From Hyphomicrobiales bacterium (GTDB taxonomy: Bacteria; Pseudomonadota; Alphaproteobacteria; Rhizobiales; Rhizobiaceae): a DNA stretch of 64,000 bases. Numbering within the stretch: position 1 is the stretch's first letter; every line of letters begins with the position of its first letter. The position numbers were made by a program, and so were the translations under genes. Below, in pieces: positions 35,945 through 44,063 of this stretch. The notes below the pieces were generated by a model. It did not search any database, was not told the DNA's origin, and was given only the letters and a program-made list of their open reading frames with translations. Where the stretch lies: assembly GCA_900472575.1 (NCBI GenBank), contig UCIV01000012.1, forward strand, positions 39,999 through 103,998, read 5' to 3'.

Positions 35945-36847
35945 CTAGACCAAAGCAAGGATGCGTTGACGATCCTTGTCGCAATCCACGCAGACCTGTT
36001 CGCCGGTGTCGAGAAGGTGGTCGATGATTGCATCGGAAACTGCGCCATCGGCGATGCGATCGAAAGCGGCAAACATCGGCTGTGAGTTGACTTCGAGGAA
36101 ATTCAATTTCCCATGATCAGCGACCATGAAGTCGGCCGCCGCGAAATCAAGCTCGAGCCGGTCGCAAAGCGCAAGCAGCTTGTCGCCGACCGCATCCGGG
36201 ACGGCGACCGGCCGGATTTCGACATCGCGCGTCTGTCGGTAGTCGAGTTCCGGCGATTGCAGTTCAAACGCCAGAAGTCGTGCCCCTATACGGTAGATAC
36301 GGATTTCGGGGCGGTTGAGGCGAGGTTGCACAAAGCGCGGGCCGCCTTTCTGCCCGGTCAATACGCTCAGAAGCGTAGTATAGTCTCCACCCGCAACCGG
36401 CTTCTGGATTAGCGCTTCGGCTCGGCCGGCAAATTCCTCGAAAGCGTTCGTCGCGATTGTCCGGGGAATGACGAGGCCGATTTTTGCCGCTTCGATCAGG
36501 TTATGGATCTTGTTGTTCTCCCGCAGTCCGGTGCGGCGGTTGCACAACTTGGCATCAGTGCGGCTCTCGGCCCATCCCCGAAGTGTATAATACCAGTTAT
36601 GAGCCTGTGCATGGGCATAGGCGAAGTCCGCGGTCTCGTAGAGAAAGACGTCCTGGCGAATGAAATAGGCCGTTGGGCGCAAGGTTTCGCCCTCAAGCTC
36701 GAATGTATCGTTTTGGATATCGAGCCGAACCCGTGGAGGCGTATCCGGACCGACCAGCAAAGTGCGAAACGGTAGGTCCCGCGCTTTCAATCGGTGAATG
36801 AGAACCCGCAGATTGGGGTCGTTCTGGCCGCCGCAAACTAAAATCAT
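35945..36847 (-). CDS. ATP-grasp RiPP maturase (graspetide ligase, MvdD-like)
   Basis: A 300-residue protein starting at ATG 36847. The N-terminus MILVCGGQNDPNLRVLIHRL starts like other graspetide ligases. The ATP-grasp core shows IQKPVAGGDYTTLL, EIRIYRIGARLLAFELQS and the metal-binding FLEVNSQPMFAAFD. Such enzymes activate Glu/Asp side chains of a precursor peptide with ATP and join them to Thr/Ser (esters) or Lys (amides). The gene lies directly downstream of the precursor at 36950, separated by a strong hairpin. Its size is like known maturases (about 300-330). No other modifying enzyme is seen, fitting a group that uses a single ligase. Confidence 0.88.
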   Translation of the reverse strand: MILVCGGQNDPNLRVLIHRLKARDLPFRTLLVGPDTPPRVRLDIQNDTFELEGETLRPTAYFIRQDVFLYETADFAYAHAQAHNWYYTLRGWAESRTDAKLCNRRTGLRENNKIHNLIEAAKIGLVIPRTIATNAFEEFAGRAEALIQKPVAGGDYTTLLSVLTGQKGGPRFVQPRLNRPEIRIYRIGARLLAFELQSPELDYRQTRDVEIRPVAVPDAVGDKLLALCDRLELDFAAADFMVADHGKLNFLEVNSQPMFAAFDRIADGAVSDAIIDHLLDTGEQVCVDCDKDRQRILALV

Positions 36848-36898
36848 GATCGTTCTGCCTTCGCTTGGCCTTTCAGCCGCAACCTGTCTGATCGGGAA

Positions 36899-36925
36899 GG
36901 TCGGTCCGGGCAAACCGGACCGACC
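36899..36925 (-). promoter_or_regulatory. Strong hairpin between precursor and ATP-grasp genes
   Basis: A perfect 11-bp GC-rich stem (GGTCGGTCCGG / CCGGACCGACC) with the 5-base loop GCAAA, no T-run. It stands 25 bases after the precursor stop and about 50 bases before the ligase start. Such stems between RiPP precursor and enzyme genes commonly protect the precursor mRNA or cut read-through so that precursor exceeds enzyme. Confidence 0.65.
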
Positions 36926-36949
36926 CGATGGATAGCAACAAGTCTACAA

Positions 36950-37147
36950 TCAACCGTGCAGCTTTGCTTCCAGCACCGGGAAGTGGATTACGCCGCCGTC
37001 TTCCTCACCGACAGCAAGGGTCGTTGCCCGGCCGCCGCCATCTTCTTCACCGATTGCAAGAGTCGTTATGCGATCGAAGCCGGCGCCGGCAACGGCATTG
37101 GTTTCCTCTTCGTTCAGCACCCGGTGCTCGCGCTTGTCATTCTCCAT
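36950..37147 (-). CDS. Graspetide precursor peptide with two TTxxxxEE core repeats
   Basis: A 65-residue peptide; ATG 37147 has AGGAGG five bases upstream. The leader (residues 1-22) is charged and ends LNEEETNAVAGA, matching the double-glycine pattern of the two other peptides in this locus. The core holds two near-identical units: TTLAIGEEDGG (Thr28, Thr29, Glu34, Glu35) and TTLAVGEEDGG (Thr42, Thr43, Glu48, Glu49). TTxxxxEE is the motif of plesiocin-type graspetides, where the two Thr are esterified to the two Glu to make a bicyclic hairpin. Four ester bonds in two hairpins are predicted. A C-terminal 13-residue tail VIHFPVLEAKLHG follows. Target unknown; many graspetides inhibit proteases. 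Confidence 0.85.
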   Translation of the reverse strand: MENDKREHRVLNEEETNAVAGAGFDRITTLAIGEEDGGGRATTLAVGEEDGGVIHFPVLEAKLHG

Positions 37148-37294
37148 CTAGGCCTCCTATTACCTGAAACATTGCGGGGACAGACTTCGGTGCCTCTCCC
37201 GGTTGCGAGCATGGCTGCCGGGCAGGGCGGCATCAACTCGCGCGAATGTGCTATAGGCCATCGTGAAAGGGGGACGTCATCCCACGAAGCCGCC

Positions 37295-39430
37295 TCATGA
37301 CGTGACTGGCGACAATCCGTTGGGCGACAAAGGTACGTCGTGCACCCGACCGTTCTGTACCCGAAAAACTCTTGAAGCATTGCGTATCAGGGCCGGACGA
37401 TGGGCGATGACGATGCGGGTGATCGGAAGCGACGCAACCAGCATGGCGATTTCTTCCTCCGTTTGCTCGTCAAGATTTGCTGTCCCTTCATCAAGCAGCA
37501 ATAGCTTCGGTTGCCGATAGAGCGCCCGCGCCAGAAGTAGTCTCTGGCGTTGACCACCGGAAAGTGCCGCTCCCATATCTCCTATCAGAGAGAGGTACTG
37601 CATCGGCATTTTTACAATGTCGTCGTGAACACGGGCCGCCGCTGCGGCCATGACAACGCGCTCCATGTCCAGATTGGGATCGAAGAAGGCGATGTTGTCG
37701 GCGATTGATCCGGAAAGGAGGCGGTCGTCCTGCGCTACCACGCCGATGTGGCTGCGCCATGCCTGCCACAATTCCGGTGTCGCCCTGCGCCCGTCGAGAA
37801 GGATTTCACCTGTCTCCGCTTCATGCAGGCCTAGGATGAGCTTGAACAGAGTGCTCTTGCCTCCACCCGACTGGCCGGTGATTGCCACATAATCCCCCGT
37901 CTCGATCTTCAGATTGACGTCTTCCAACACAAGCGGATCGGAGGTGCCGTAGCGAAACGAAATGTCGCTTAGCTCGATTGCGCCACGAGCCTCGTGGGTG
38001 ACGGCGCCGGCACTCGACTGGATGGCACCTTGTGCCATCGCTATATCGGCGATGCGATCGAGATGCACTTTGAGAAGCCGGAACTGGATAATCTCGGCCA
38101 CCAGCGACATCGTTCGGTCGCTGAACGTCTGGCGAAAGGACAGGAAAGCCATCAGCATGCCAATCGACAGGCCGTCGGCATTGAGGATGGATCGCGCGCC
38201 GAGATAGATCACAATAACAGTCTGTAACCCGATGATGATGCTGTGAACCAGCTTCAGCGTGATCTCGTATCTGCCGAGCGAAATCGACGCGTTTATGACC
38301 GAAGCGTAGCGATTGCGCCAGTTGCTCTCCCGTTCGGATTCTCCACCCATGATCTTGATCGTGGTGGCTGCCCGTACCGTCTCCATCAGCTGTGACTGTT
38401 CCTTCGCCGAGGCAATTAATTGCTCCTGCGTGCGGGAGCGCATGACAGGATAAAAGGCAAAGGACGCAGCTAGAACCATGAGCAGCGAGAGGCAGACGAC
38501 GAATGCCAGAAGTGGCGAATAGAGGAACAGGATGAAGGCCGCCACAAGCGCCATCAGACCGTCGATCAGCGCCACCGCCATGCCGCGCGTTACGGCATCC
38601 TGAATGGCACTGGTCGATTCGATCCGCGATATGATGTCGCCAACATGCCGTTTTTCGAAGAATGAAGATGGCAGTCGCAGGAGATGACGAACAAGATTGC
38701 CAACGATCTGGAACAGCATCATAGATCCGAGAATCCTGACCACCCAGGCCCTCACGGCCTCCAGCCCAGCATGGACGATGAATAAGGCGCCAAAACCCAG
38801 CGCCAGCACCGTCAGAAGGTCTCTATCCGCACGTCCAATCGCCTCGTCAACCACCAACTGAATCTGGAATGGAATGCCGAATGACGCGATCTGGAAGGCA
38901 AGGGACAAACCCATAATCTGAAAAATCGCCGGCCAGATGCCGGTAAGCCGTGACCAGAGATCGGTCAGCTGCAGCGTTTCCGTCGCTTCGATCTTCTCAA
39001 AAACCGGAGCCGGTGCCAGTTCTAGCACCACCCCGGTGAAATGCCGGGAAAACTCCTGCAGCGGCAGTTCGCGCATGCCCAGTGCCGGATCGTGGATGAC
39101 CGCCTTCTTACCCGAGACAGATTTCAAAACTACGAAATGGTTGAAATCCCAATGCAGGATGGCGGGCAGGCTTACCTTCGACAGGGCGTCTAGGCCGACA
39201 CGAAGTGCGCGCGGCGCAAGCGACAGCTTGCTCGCCATCTGCATTAGGCCGCGCAAGTTTGCACCACTCATCGAAAGCGGAAACCGCTGCCGTAGTCCGT
39301 TGAGGTCGATATTGTGACCGTGATAGCTGCCAACCATGGTCAGACACGCAAGCCCGCACTCCGCCCCCTCACTGGCAAGCACGACAGGGAGCCTGCGGCT
39401 GCGTGAAAAATTGAGTTCCTGCAAGCTCAT
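37295..39430 (-). CDS. Peptidase-containing ABC transporter (C39, bacteriocin exporter)
   Basis: A 711-residue protein; ATG 39430 overlaps the HlyD stop (ATGA). The N-terminal C39 peptidase (1-135) has Cys25 in GAECGLACL, His98 in FNHFVV and Asp114 in IHDPALG. However, the oxyanion Gln normally six residues before the Cys is Ala19. Six membrane segments (about 150-430) are followed by the ATPase: GQSGGGKSTLFKL (Walker A), LSGGQRQRLLLARAL (signature) and LLLLDEGTANLDE (Walker B). It cleaves leaders after GG/GA while exporting the cores, working with the HlyD-type adaptor. Probable substrates: the peptides at 32986, 36950 and 40926. Confidence 0.92.
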   Translation of the reverse strand: MSLQELNFSRSRRLPVVLASEGAECGLACLTMVGSYHGHNIDLNGLRQRFPLSMSGANLRGLMQMASKLSLAPRALRVGLDALSKVSLPAILHWDFNHFVVLKSVSGKKAVIHDPALGMRELPLQEFSRHFTGVVLELAPAPVFEKIEATETLQLTDLWSRLTGIWPAIFQIMGLSLAFQIASFGIPFQIQLVVDEAIGRADRDLLTVLALGFGALFIVHAGLEAVRAWVVRILGSMMLFQIVGNLVRHLLRLPSSFFEKRHVGDIISRIESTSAIQDAVTRGMAVALIDGLMALVAAFILFLYSPLLAFVVCLSLLMVLAASFAFYPVMRSRTQEQLIASAKEQSQLMETVRAATTIKIMGGESERESNWRNRYASVINASISLGRYEITLKLVHSIIIGLQTVIVIYLGARSILNADGLSIGMLMAFLSFRQTFSDRTMSLVAEIIQFRLLKVHLDRIADIAMAQGAIQSSAGAVTHEARGAIELSDISFRYGTSDPLVLEDVNLKIETGDYVAITGQSGGGKSTLFKLILGLHEAETGEILLDGRRATPELWQAWRSHIGVVAQDDRLLSGSIADNIAFFDPNLDMERVVMAAAAARVHDDIVKMPMQYLSLIGDMGAALSGGQRQRLLLARALYRQPKLLLLDEGTANLDEQTEEEIAMLVASLPITRIVIAHRPALIRNASRVFRVQNGRVHDVPLSPNGLSPVTS

Positions 39431-40734
39431 CCCATCCGCCCCACTGCATAAAGAGGATCGAGCAGCCACTCCAGTAGCGTGCGGCGATCGATGATCACAT
39501 CGGCTGAGAGCAGCATGCCAGGTTGAACGGGCATGTCCTGCCCGTAGGCGCTGACGAGTTCACGATCGAGCCTCACCTTCACCCGGAAAACCGGTTCATT
39601 CAGCTGCAGGCCAGGTACGGAAATTTCGTCGGGGCCAAGCACCGTGCGCGATACCTGCACAACCGTGCCTTCGGCGCTGCCAAATTTCTGATACGGAAAC
39701 GCCTGATACATCAGCCGAACGTCCTGGCCTGGCTTGATAAAACCGGCCGCGCGCGAAGGAACGAAAAGCTCCGCCTCGAGCTTGCTACCGGCGGGCGTGA
39801 TAGCTGCGATCATAGTTCCTGCCGCAACATCCTGGCCCTGACTGACGGGCAGTGCCACGACGCGGCCGGAAACCGTTGCGCCGACGATATAGTTATGGCG
39901 GACCGCCGCTTCGGTCTGGCGTTGGGCCAGCGCCGCTTGCGACACACGCGCCTGTGCCTGCGCTGCGTCGATTTCCAGCGGCAGGGTGCGGTGGCGCGCG
40001 TCAAGATCACTGATCTGCCGTTCATAGTTGAGGATCGACGCTTTTGCCTGGGAGACATCCTGGCGCGCCACCAGCTCTCCCATTCGAGCGTCCTCAAGGC
40101 CTTTCTGGGTAAAGGCACCTTGTGCGGCTAATTGGGTGGCGCGTGCGACGTTCAGTTTGAGAAGGTCTGCCTTCTCTTCCAGCACGGTCAGGCCGGATCG
40201 GGTTTCATCGAGTTCGCGCAAAAGAGCGATTTTGCGCAAGCTGACCTGCTCTCGTTCGGCCTGCAACTGCCCCTTTGTTGCCGCGGCCTGAGCCGCTGCC
40301 GCCTCTGCTTCCGTCCGCAGTTGGTTCTCCAGAAGCGTGCCGGCATTACCGCTGTTGAAATCAGAGGATATACGCACCTGCGCAAGCGTTTGATTTACCT
40401 GTACCTCGTCTCCCTCAAGGACGTTGATACGCTCGACGATACCACCTTGCCGTGCGCCAATCCTGATAATGCCGCCCTCAGGTACGACCCAGCCGGATAC
40501 ACTTTCCATCCTGGCATAGGTTGCGGTCGAAAGGAAAAGCAAGCCCGCTACGACGATCGCCATGCCCGCATAGCCGAGTACGCGTGACGCCAATGGCTGA
40601 GTGAGGATCACCTCACCCTCCAGCCGGGCGTTCTGGCTGGCCAACGCTTCCTGTCGAAACAGGTTGTTGTGCGGTGGAGGGGGAGAGGCTTTGGCGTCCT
40701 GTGGTTCCGCATGCTTGCGGGCGGCTTCACTCAT
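39427..40734 (-). CDS. HlyD family periplasmic adaptor subunit
   Basis: A 435-residue protein (ATG 40734; ATG 40737 adds one Met). A cytoplasmic N-tail is followed by one membrane anchor (RVLGYAGMAIVVAGLLFLST) and the barrel-sandwich start VSGWVVPEGGIIRIGARQGG. A long coiled-coil hairpin (about 150-270) precedes the return strand VSGRVVALPVSQGQDV and a beta-barrel domain. It links the inner-membrane exporter to an outer-membrane channel; no TolC-like gene is in the window. Its start overlaps the stop of a short upstream frame, and its stop overlaps the exporter start. Confidence 0.92.
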   Translation of the reverse strand: MSEAARKHAEPQDAKASPPPPHNNLFRQEALASQNARLEGEVILTQPLASRVLGYAGMAIVVAGLLFLSTATYARMESVSGWVVPEGGIIRIGARQGGIVERINVLEGDEVQVNQTLAQVRISSDFNSGNAGTLLENQLRTEAEAAAAQAAATKGQLQAEREQVSLRKIALLRELDETRSGLTVLEEKADLLKLNVARATQLAAQGAFTQKGLEDARMGELVARQDVSQAKASILNYERQISDLDARHRTLPLEIDAAQAQARVSQAALAQRQTEAAVRHNYIVGATVSGRVVALPVSQGQDVAAGTMIAAITPAGSKLEAELFVPSRAAGFIKPGQDVRLMYQAFPYQKFGSAEGTVVQVSRTVLGPDEISVPGLQLNEPVFRVKVRLDRELVSAYGQDMPVQPGMLLSADVIIDRRTLLEWLLDPLYAVGRMG

Positions 40735-40919
40735 CATTGCCTACCATGTCTAATGTTTTTGCATTGGAGGGCTGATGCGGGATCGCTGGTGAAACCTAGA
40801 AAATCTCCGCACAGCCTGATCGTGATGACGGCGTCGAAGGCGCGTTCGGGCGTGCCAAGCTCCGACCCAAGATCATGGTTGGCAACCGACGCGTTTTCGT
40901 TCAAGAGCTGACTCGTCAC
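40734..40919 (-). CDS. Possible short ORF coupled to the HlyD gene
   Basis: A 61-residue frame from GTG 40919 whose stop TGA overlaps the first HlyD ATG (ATGA at 40737). No double-glycine motif, signal peptide or known domain, and the ribosome binding site is poor. It could be a coupling leader, a small protein of the system, or chance. It follows the 40-residue peptide gene by six bases. Confidence 0.3.
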   Translation of the reverse strand: MTSQLLNENASVANHDLGSELGTPERAFDAVITIRLCGDFLGFTSDPASALQCKNIRHGRQ

Positions 40920-40925
40920 CCCGAA

Positions 40926-41048
40926 TTACAGGCTTCGGCTCCAGAGGTATTGGGCAAGCCGGTCGACGAGCCCACCGAGATGAACGCCGCCGGACACGTC
41001 CTTGATTTCCGCTTCGGACAATTTCCTTATTTCGGTGCTTTTCTGCAT
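40926..41048 (-). CDS. 40-residue double-glycine leader peptide (putative pheromone or mini-bacteriocin)
   Basis: A short gene below usual length cut-offs. ATG 41048 has GGAG seven bases upstream and the stop is TAA at 40926. The 21-residue leader MQKSTEIRKLSEAEIKDVSGG ends in the same signature as the microcin-like peptide (L-x3-E-I-x2-V-S-G-G). The predicted 19-residue core VHLGGLVDRLAQYLWSRSL is amphipathic, basic and Trp-containing. Size and layout are like streptococcal ComC-type pheromone precursors exported by a C39 transporter. It is the first gene of the exporter operon. The hybrid kinase and LuxR regulator could be its receptor pair; this is inference. Confidence 0.7.
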   Translation of the reverse strand: MQKSTEIRKLSEAEIKDVSGGVHLGGLVDRLAQYLWSRSL

Positions 41049-41239
41049 GGTTTGCTCCAGTGTTTTTCAACGTGATCTTGATAGACGTTCTGGTCTTGTC
41101 GATCGGTCCGGCTAGTCGGCGCGGCTCCGCACTCCTCATCCGTCAGCAGTCGATTGACGAGACGCCGATATTTGAGTGCCTGCAGGACAAGATCAATTAG
41201 TGCGAATGGTCTATGGTGCGGGTCGCCTGCAATCGGCAT
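41027..41239 (-). CDS. Doubtful small ORF upstream of the 40-residue peptide
   Basis: A 70-residue frame with a leucine-rich helix (FALIDLVLQALKYRRLVNRL) whose 3' end overlaps the start of the peptide gene at 41048 by 22 bases. There is no ribosome binding site. It may be the remains of a gene truncated by the insertion on its upstream side, or chance. Confidence 0.2.
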   Translation of the reverse strand: MPIAGDPHHRPFALIDLVLQALKYRRLVNRLLTDEECGAAPTSRTDRQDQNVYQDHVEKHWSKPCRKAPK

Positions 41240-41357
41240 TATGGATTTCGGTCACGGCAACGATCGCGTCGGAAAATCGGCGTTGCTAGTTAGTGCTATG
41301 TTTTCATTGCAATTTACTCGAGCACCTCTGGGATCGGTTTGCGGGTTTCCGCGCCTA

Positions 41358-41710
41358 GGTCATGTTGACAAAGTGCCTTCTCAAATCAGCTTAGGTCTGA
41401 GTTCAAGGCTGTCTTTCAGGAGACAGTGATGGCACGTGGTGATCTTACTGATGCAGAATTGCGGATCGTGGAGCCGCTTCTTCCCGCGGAGCGGGGGCGA
41501 AAATCTCGTCCTTCGCATGATAACCGCCAGTTCATGTACGGCATGCTGCACGTACTTCGGGTGGGGTGCCCTTGGCGTGATATGCATGAGCGATATGCAA
41601 AGTGGAACTCGGTCTATGTCCGGTTCCGCCGTTGGGCTGAGCAAGGGTTCGCCGCATTCCTGGCGATCGCCGCGGCGAAGATATGGCTGCCATACTTTGT
41701 CAACATAACC
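41358..41710. mobile_element. Internally deleted IS5-family element with both ends
   Basis: Terminal inverted repeats of 17 bases with one mismatch: GGTCATGTTGACAAAGT at 41358-41374 and its complement at 41694-41710. They are flanked by the dinucleotide TA on both sides (41356-41357 and 41711-41712), as expected for IS5-group target duplication. Only the first 90-odd transposase codons remain. It could still be moved in trans by a full-length relative. It bounds the peptide cluster on the right. Confidence 0.7.
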
Positions 41711-41713
41711 TAA
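41429..41713 (+). pseudogene. IS5-family transposase, N-terminal part
   Basis: The first 94 residues of an IS5-type transposase: ARGDLTDAELRIVEPLLPAE, then a segment with FMYGMLHVLRVGCPWRDM and VYVRFRRWAEQG (DUF4096 region). After AFLAIAA the sequence jumps straight into the right terminal repeat, so the DDE catalytic domain is deleted. Carried inside the mini-element at 41358-41710. Confidence 0.85.
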
Positions 41714-41864
41714 GCAGATGGAAGCGATCCGCGCGGCAAAAGCGACAGGGCTTAGGTAGTCGCGGCGCTGCTGAAAATTGGGCAGCCGGCCCTTATCCAG
41801 ATATCTGCGTGCATTTGCAAAATGCTATATATGGATTGTAATACATTCTCAATAGTGCCGCACA

Positions 41865-44063
41865 TCAACGACTTGGCAAGACTGCAATCGCGTCGCTCGA
41901 TTCCTGTCGTATCTTTAACATAAGCGCGACCACGGCAGGCCGGGGCATGGGACGGGAGAGTAGAAATCCCTGTAGACTGTCACAGCCAAGGCTCTTCAAT
42001 ACGGATTGCTGTTCTGTCGTTTCTACACCTTCAGCCGTGATTTTAAGGCCTTTGGCTCGTGCCATGTCGATCATGGCGACGACAAGTGCCTTGCTGTCAT
42101 TGCGATGCATCTCGTCGATGAAAGACTTATCGATTTTTATTCTATCGACCTCAATCTTTTGAACACGAGAAAACGACGAGTAGCCTGTTCCGAAATCGTC
42201 GATGGCAAACTGCACCCCTGCTTTTCGCAACATAGAAATCGTTCTTTCGAGTTCGCCCCCGTCGCCCGTTGTTGCGCTCTCGGTCATTTCGATTTCCAGC
42301 CTGCATGGGCTGATCTGCCATTTCGCGAGTGCAGTTAGGACCCGGAGCGGGTACCCAGGCGCAGCGAGCTCAAGCGCGGAAGCGTTGATTGCTATCGAGA
42401 TCTCGGGAAACTCCGCCAGTGTCTTGCAAGCATCCTCCAGGACGAGAGTGCCTATGTCATTGATCAGCCCGATTTCCTCGGCCAGGGGGATGAATTCCTC
42501 AGGGCTGATGTAACCGATCAGGGGATGCTTCCAGCGCGCAAGCGCTTCGAGCGAGCAGAGGTTTCCCTCATCAGCCGCGAACACGGGCTGATAGAAAACT
42601 TCCAGTTGGCTTCCGTTCTCTAACGCGGAACGGAGGTCGTCTTCCAAAGTGCGGCGTTTGCGCAGAACTTCGTCCATATGACCGCCGAATATCGCATAGG
42701 TATTCCGACCGGCGGCTTTTGCGTGGTAAAGCGCAATGTCTGCTTGACGCATAAGTTCGGCGGGATCGCTGGCGCCGGCCGCGTGAGCTGCGCCAACACT
42801 TGCTCCGATGGTGATATGCGACGCCCCGACATCAAATGGTACTTTAAGCCTGCGCACGAGGTTGTCCGACAGCTCCTCAGCGTTTCGAGCGTCTCCGGCG
42901 TGGAGCAAGATGGTGAACTCGTCGCCTCCTATACGGGCAATGAGCGCCTCGGGCAGGAGAGCGCGCATACGCGCCGCAGCCATGCCGATCAACTCGTCAC
43001 CGACAGGGTGGCCGAACGTATCATTCACTGCCTTGAACCTATCAAGATCGACAAACAAAAGGCAATGCTTCTCGTCAGCTTGGGCGCGGCGAAGCCGCAA
43101 GTCCAGCTGTTCGCCAAAATGGGCGCGGTTTGCAAGCCCCGTCAGCACGTCGTGTGATGCCTGATGTTTCAGCTCTGCTCGACTTGTTGCCAGCCGTTCG
43201 GAGCGCCGCCAAAACGCTCCACCAGCAAGGCTTGTCCCAGAAAATAAGGCTACAAATGCAAGGAGAAGAGCAGGAGCGGTATTGTTGAGAACCTGTTTGC
43301 CTGGCTGGAACGGTCTCCAGCGAAAATACCCAAACACCTGGCCATCCTTCGCTCGCAATGGGACAAATGCCAGATCGCGCCCTCGCGGCTGCTTCGCAGA
43401 GAATTCCAAAGCATCGAAGGCATACTCACTACCAATAATTGGCGGTAGGTCTCCATCAAGGAAGCGGACAGCGACGTGAATCCTTTCCTTCCCAGGAACC
43501 TGCTCGATGTCACCTGAATCAGAGACAATCGGCTTAACGCTGACGATAGCTGGTCGGAAGCCAACATAACGTAGGTCCGACTCCCCGATAGAAAGAACTC
43601 TATCATTCGTGCCTTCGGTATCACCAGCCGCCAGACGAGCCTGGAGTCTTATCGCCAGGGGCAGGTAGGCTCTTTTAAGATCGTCCGGCGCTGGAGCATA
43701 CTCCGCATCGGCCATAAACTGATAAAGCGGCGACAGATCTGTCCGCAGCACCAATGCGGCGTCATGTCCGAAATAGCTGTGCATCCATGAGCCCAAGTTC
43801 GCCTCGACCCATTCGAGGTTGCCGCTCGCGGTGTTTTTAACGGCGTCATCCCAGACGGTGGCGCTCTCTTGATCGTGCGCCAATCCGGCCTTCAATTTTG
43901 AAACTGTCAGCGTCACGAGATCGCGCTGGCGAACAGCGGCTACTTCGTCAGTTCGCCCTGCCGCCCAAACAAGCGCCAGTAGAAGCAGGCCGCATACCAA
44001 GAGGGACGCGCACGCTGGCACCACCCACCGTAAAACCCATTGCGACTGAAGCTGTATGCTCAT
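41865..44063 (-). CDS. CHASE4-like membrane GGDEF/EAL protein
   Basis: A 732-residue protein (ATG 44063; a GTG at 44087 is in frame). One membrane segment near residues 10-35, a periplasmic CHASE4-like sensor (QESATVWDDAVKNTAS and onward to about 240), a second membrane segment near 255, then GGDEF (RIGGDEFTILL, intact) and EAL (LEALARWKHP, AINASALEL, DDFGTGYSSFS, AEGVET). Both cyclic-di-GMP synthase and phosphodiesterase motifs look complete, so net activity cannot be told. It stands alone. The next gene upstream on the same strand ends 346 bases away. Confidence 0.92.
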   Translation of the reverse strand: MSIQLQSQWVLRWVVPACASLLVCGLLLLALVWAAGRTDEVAAVRQRDLVTLTVSKLKAGLAHDQESATVWDDAVKNTASGNLEWVEANLGSWMHSYFGHDAALVLRTDLSPLYQFMADAEYAPAPDDLKRAYLPLAIRLQARLAAGDTEGTNDRVLSIGESDLRYVGFRPAIVSVKPIVSDSGDIEQVPGKERIHVAVRFLDGDLPPIIGSEYAFDALEFSAKQPRGRDLAFVPLRAKDGQVFGYFRWRPFQPGKQVLNNTAPALLLAFVALFSGTSLAGGAFWRRSERLATSRAELKHQASHDVLTGLANRAHFGEQLDLRLRRAQADEKHCLLFVDLDRFKAVNDTFGHPVGDELIGMAAARMRALLPEALIARIGGDEFTILLHAGDARNAEELSDNLVRRLKVPFDVGASHITIGASVGAAHAAGASDPAELMRQADIALYHAKAAGRNTYAIFGGHMDEVLRKRRTLEDDLRSALENGSQLEVFYQPVFAADEGNLCSLEALARWKHPLIGYISPEEFIPLAEEIGLINDIGTLVLEDACKTLAEFPEISIAINASALELAAPGYPLRVLTALAKWQISPCRLEIEMTESATTGDGGELERTISMLRKAGVQFAIDDFGTGYSSFSRVQKIEVDRIKIDKSFIDEMHRNDSKALVVAMIDMARAKGLKITAEGVETTEQQSVLKSLGCDSLQGFLLSRPMPRPAVVALMLKIRQESSDAIAVLPSR

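Noticed and set aside
40873..41139. 88-codon minus-strand frame over the 40-residue peptide gene
   Set aside because: Other phase, no ribosome site, basic random-looking composition; the peptide gene has a good site and a canonical leader.
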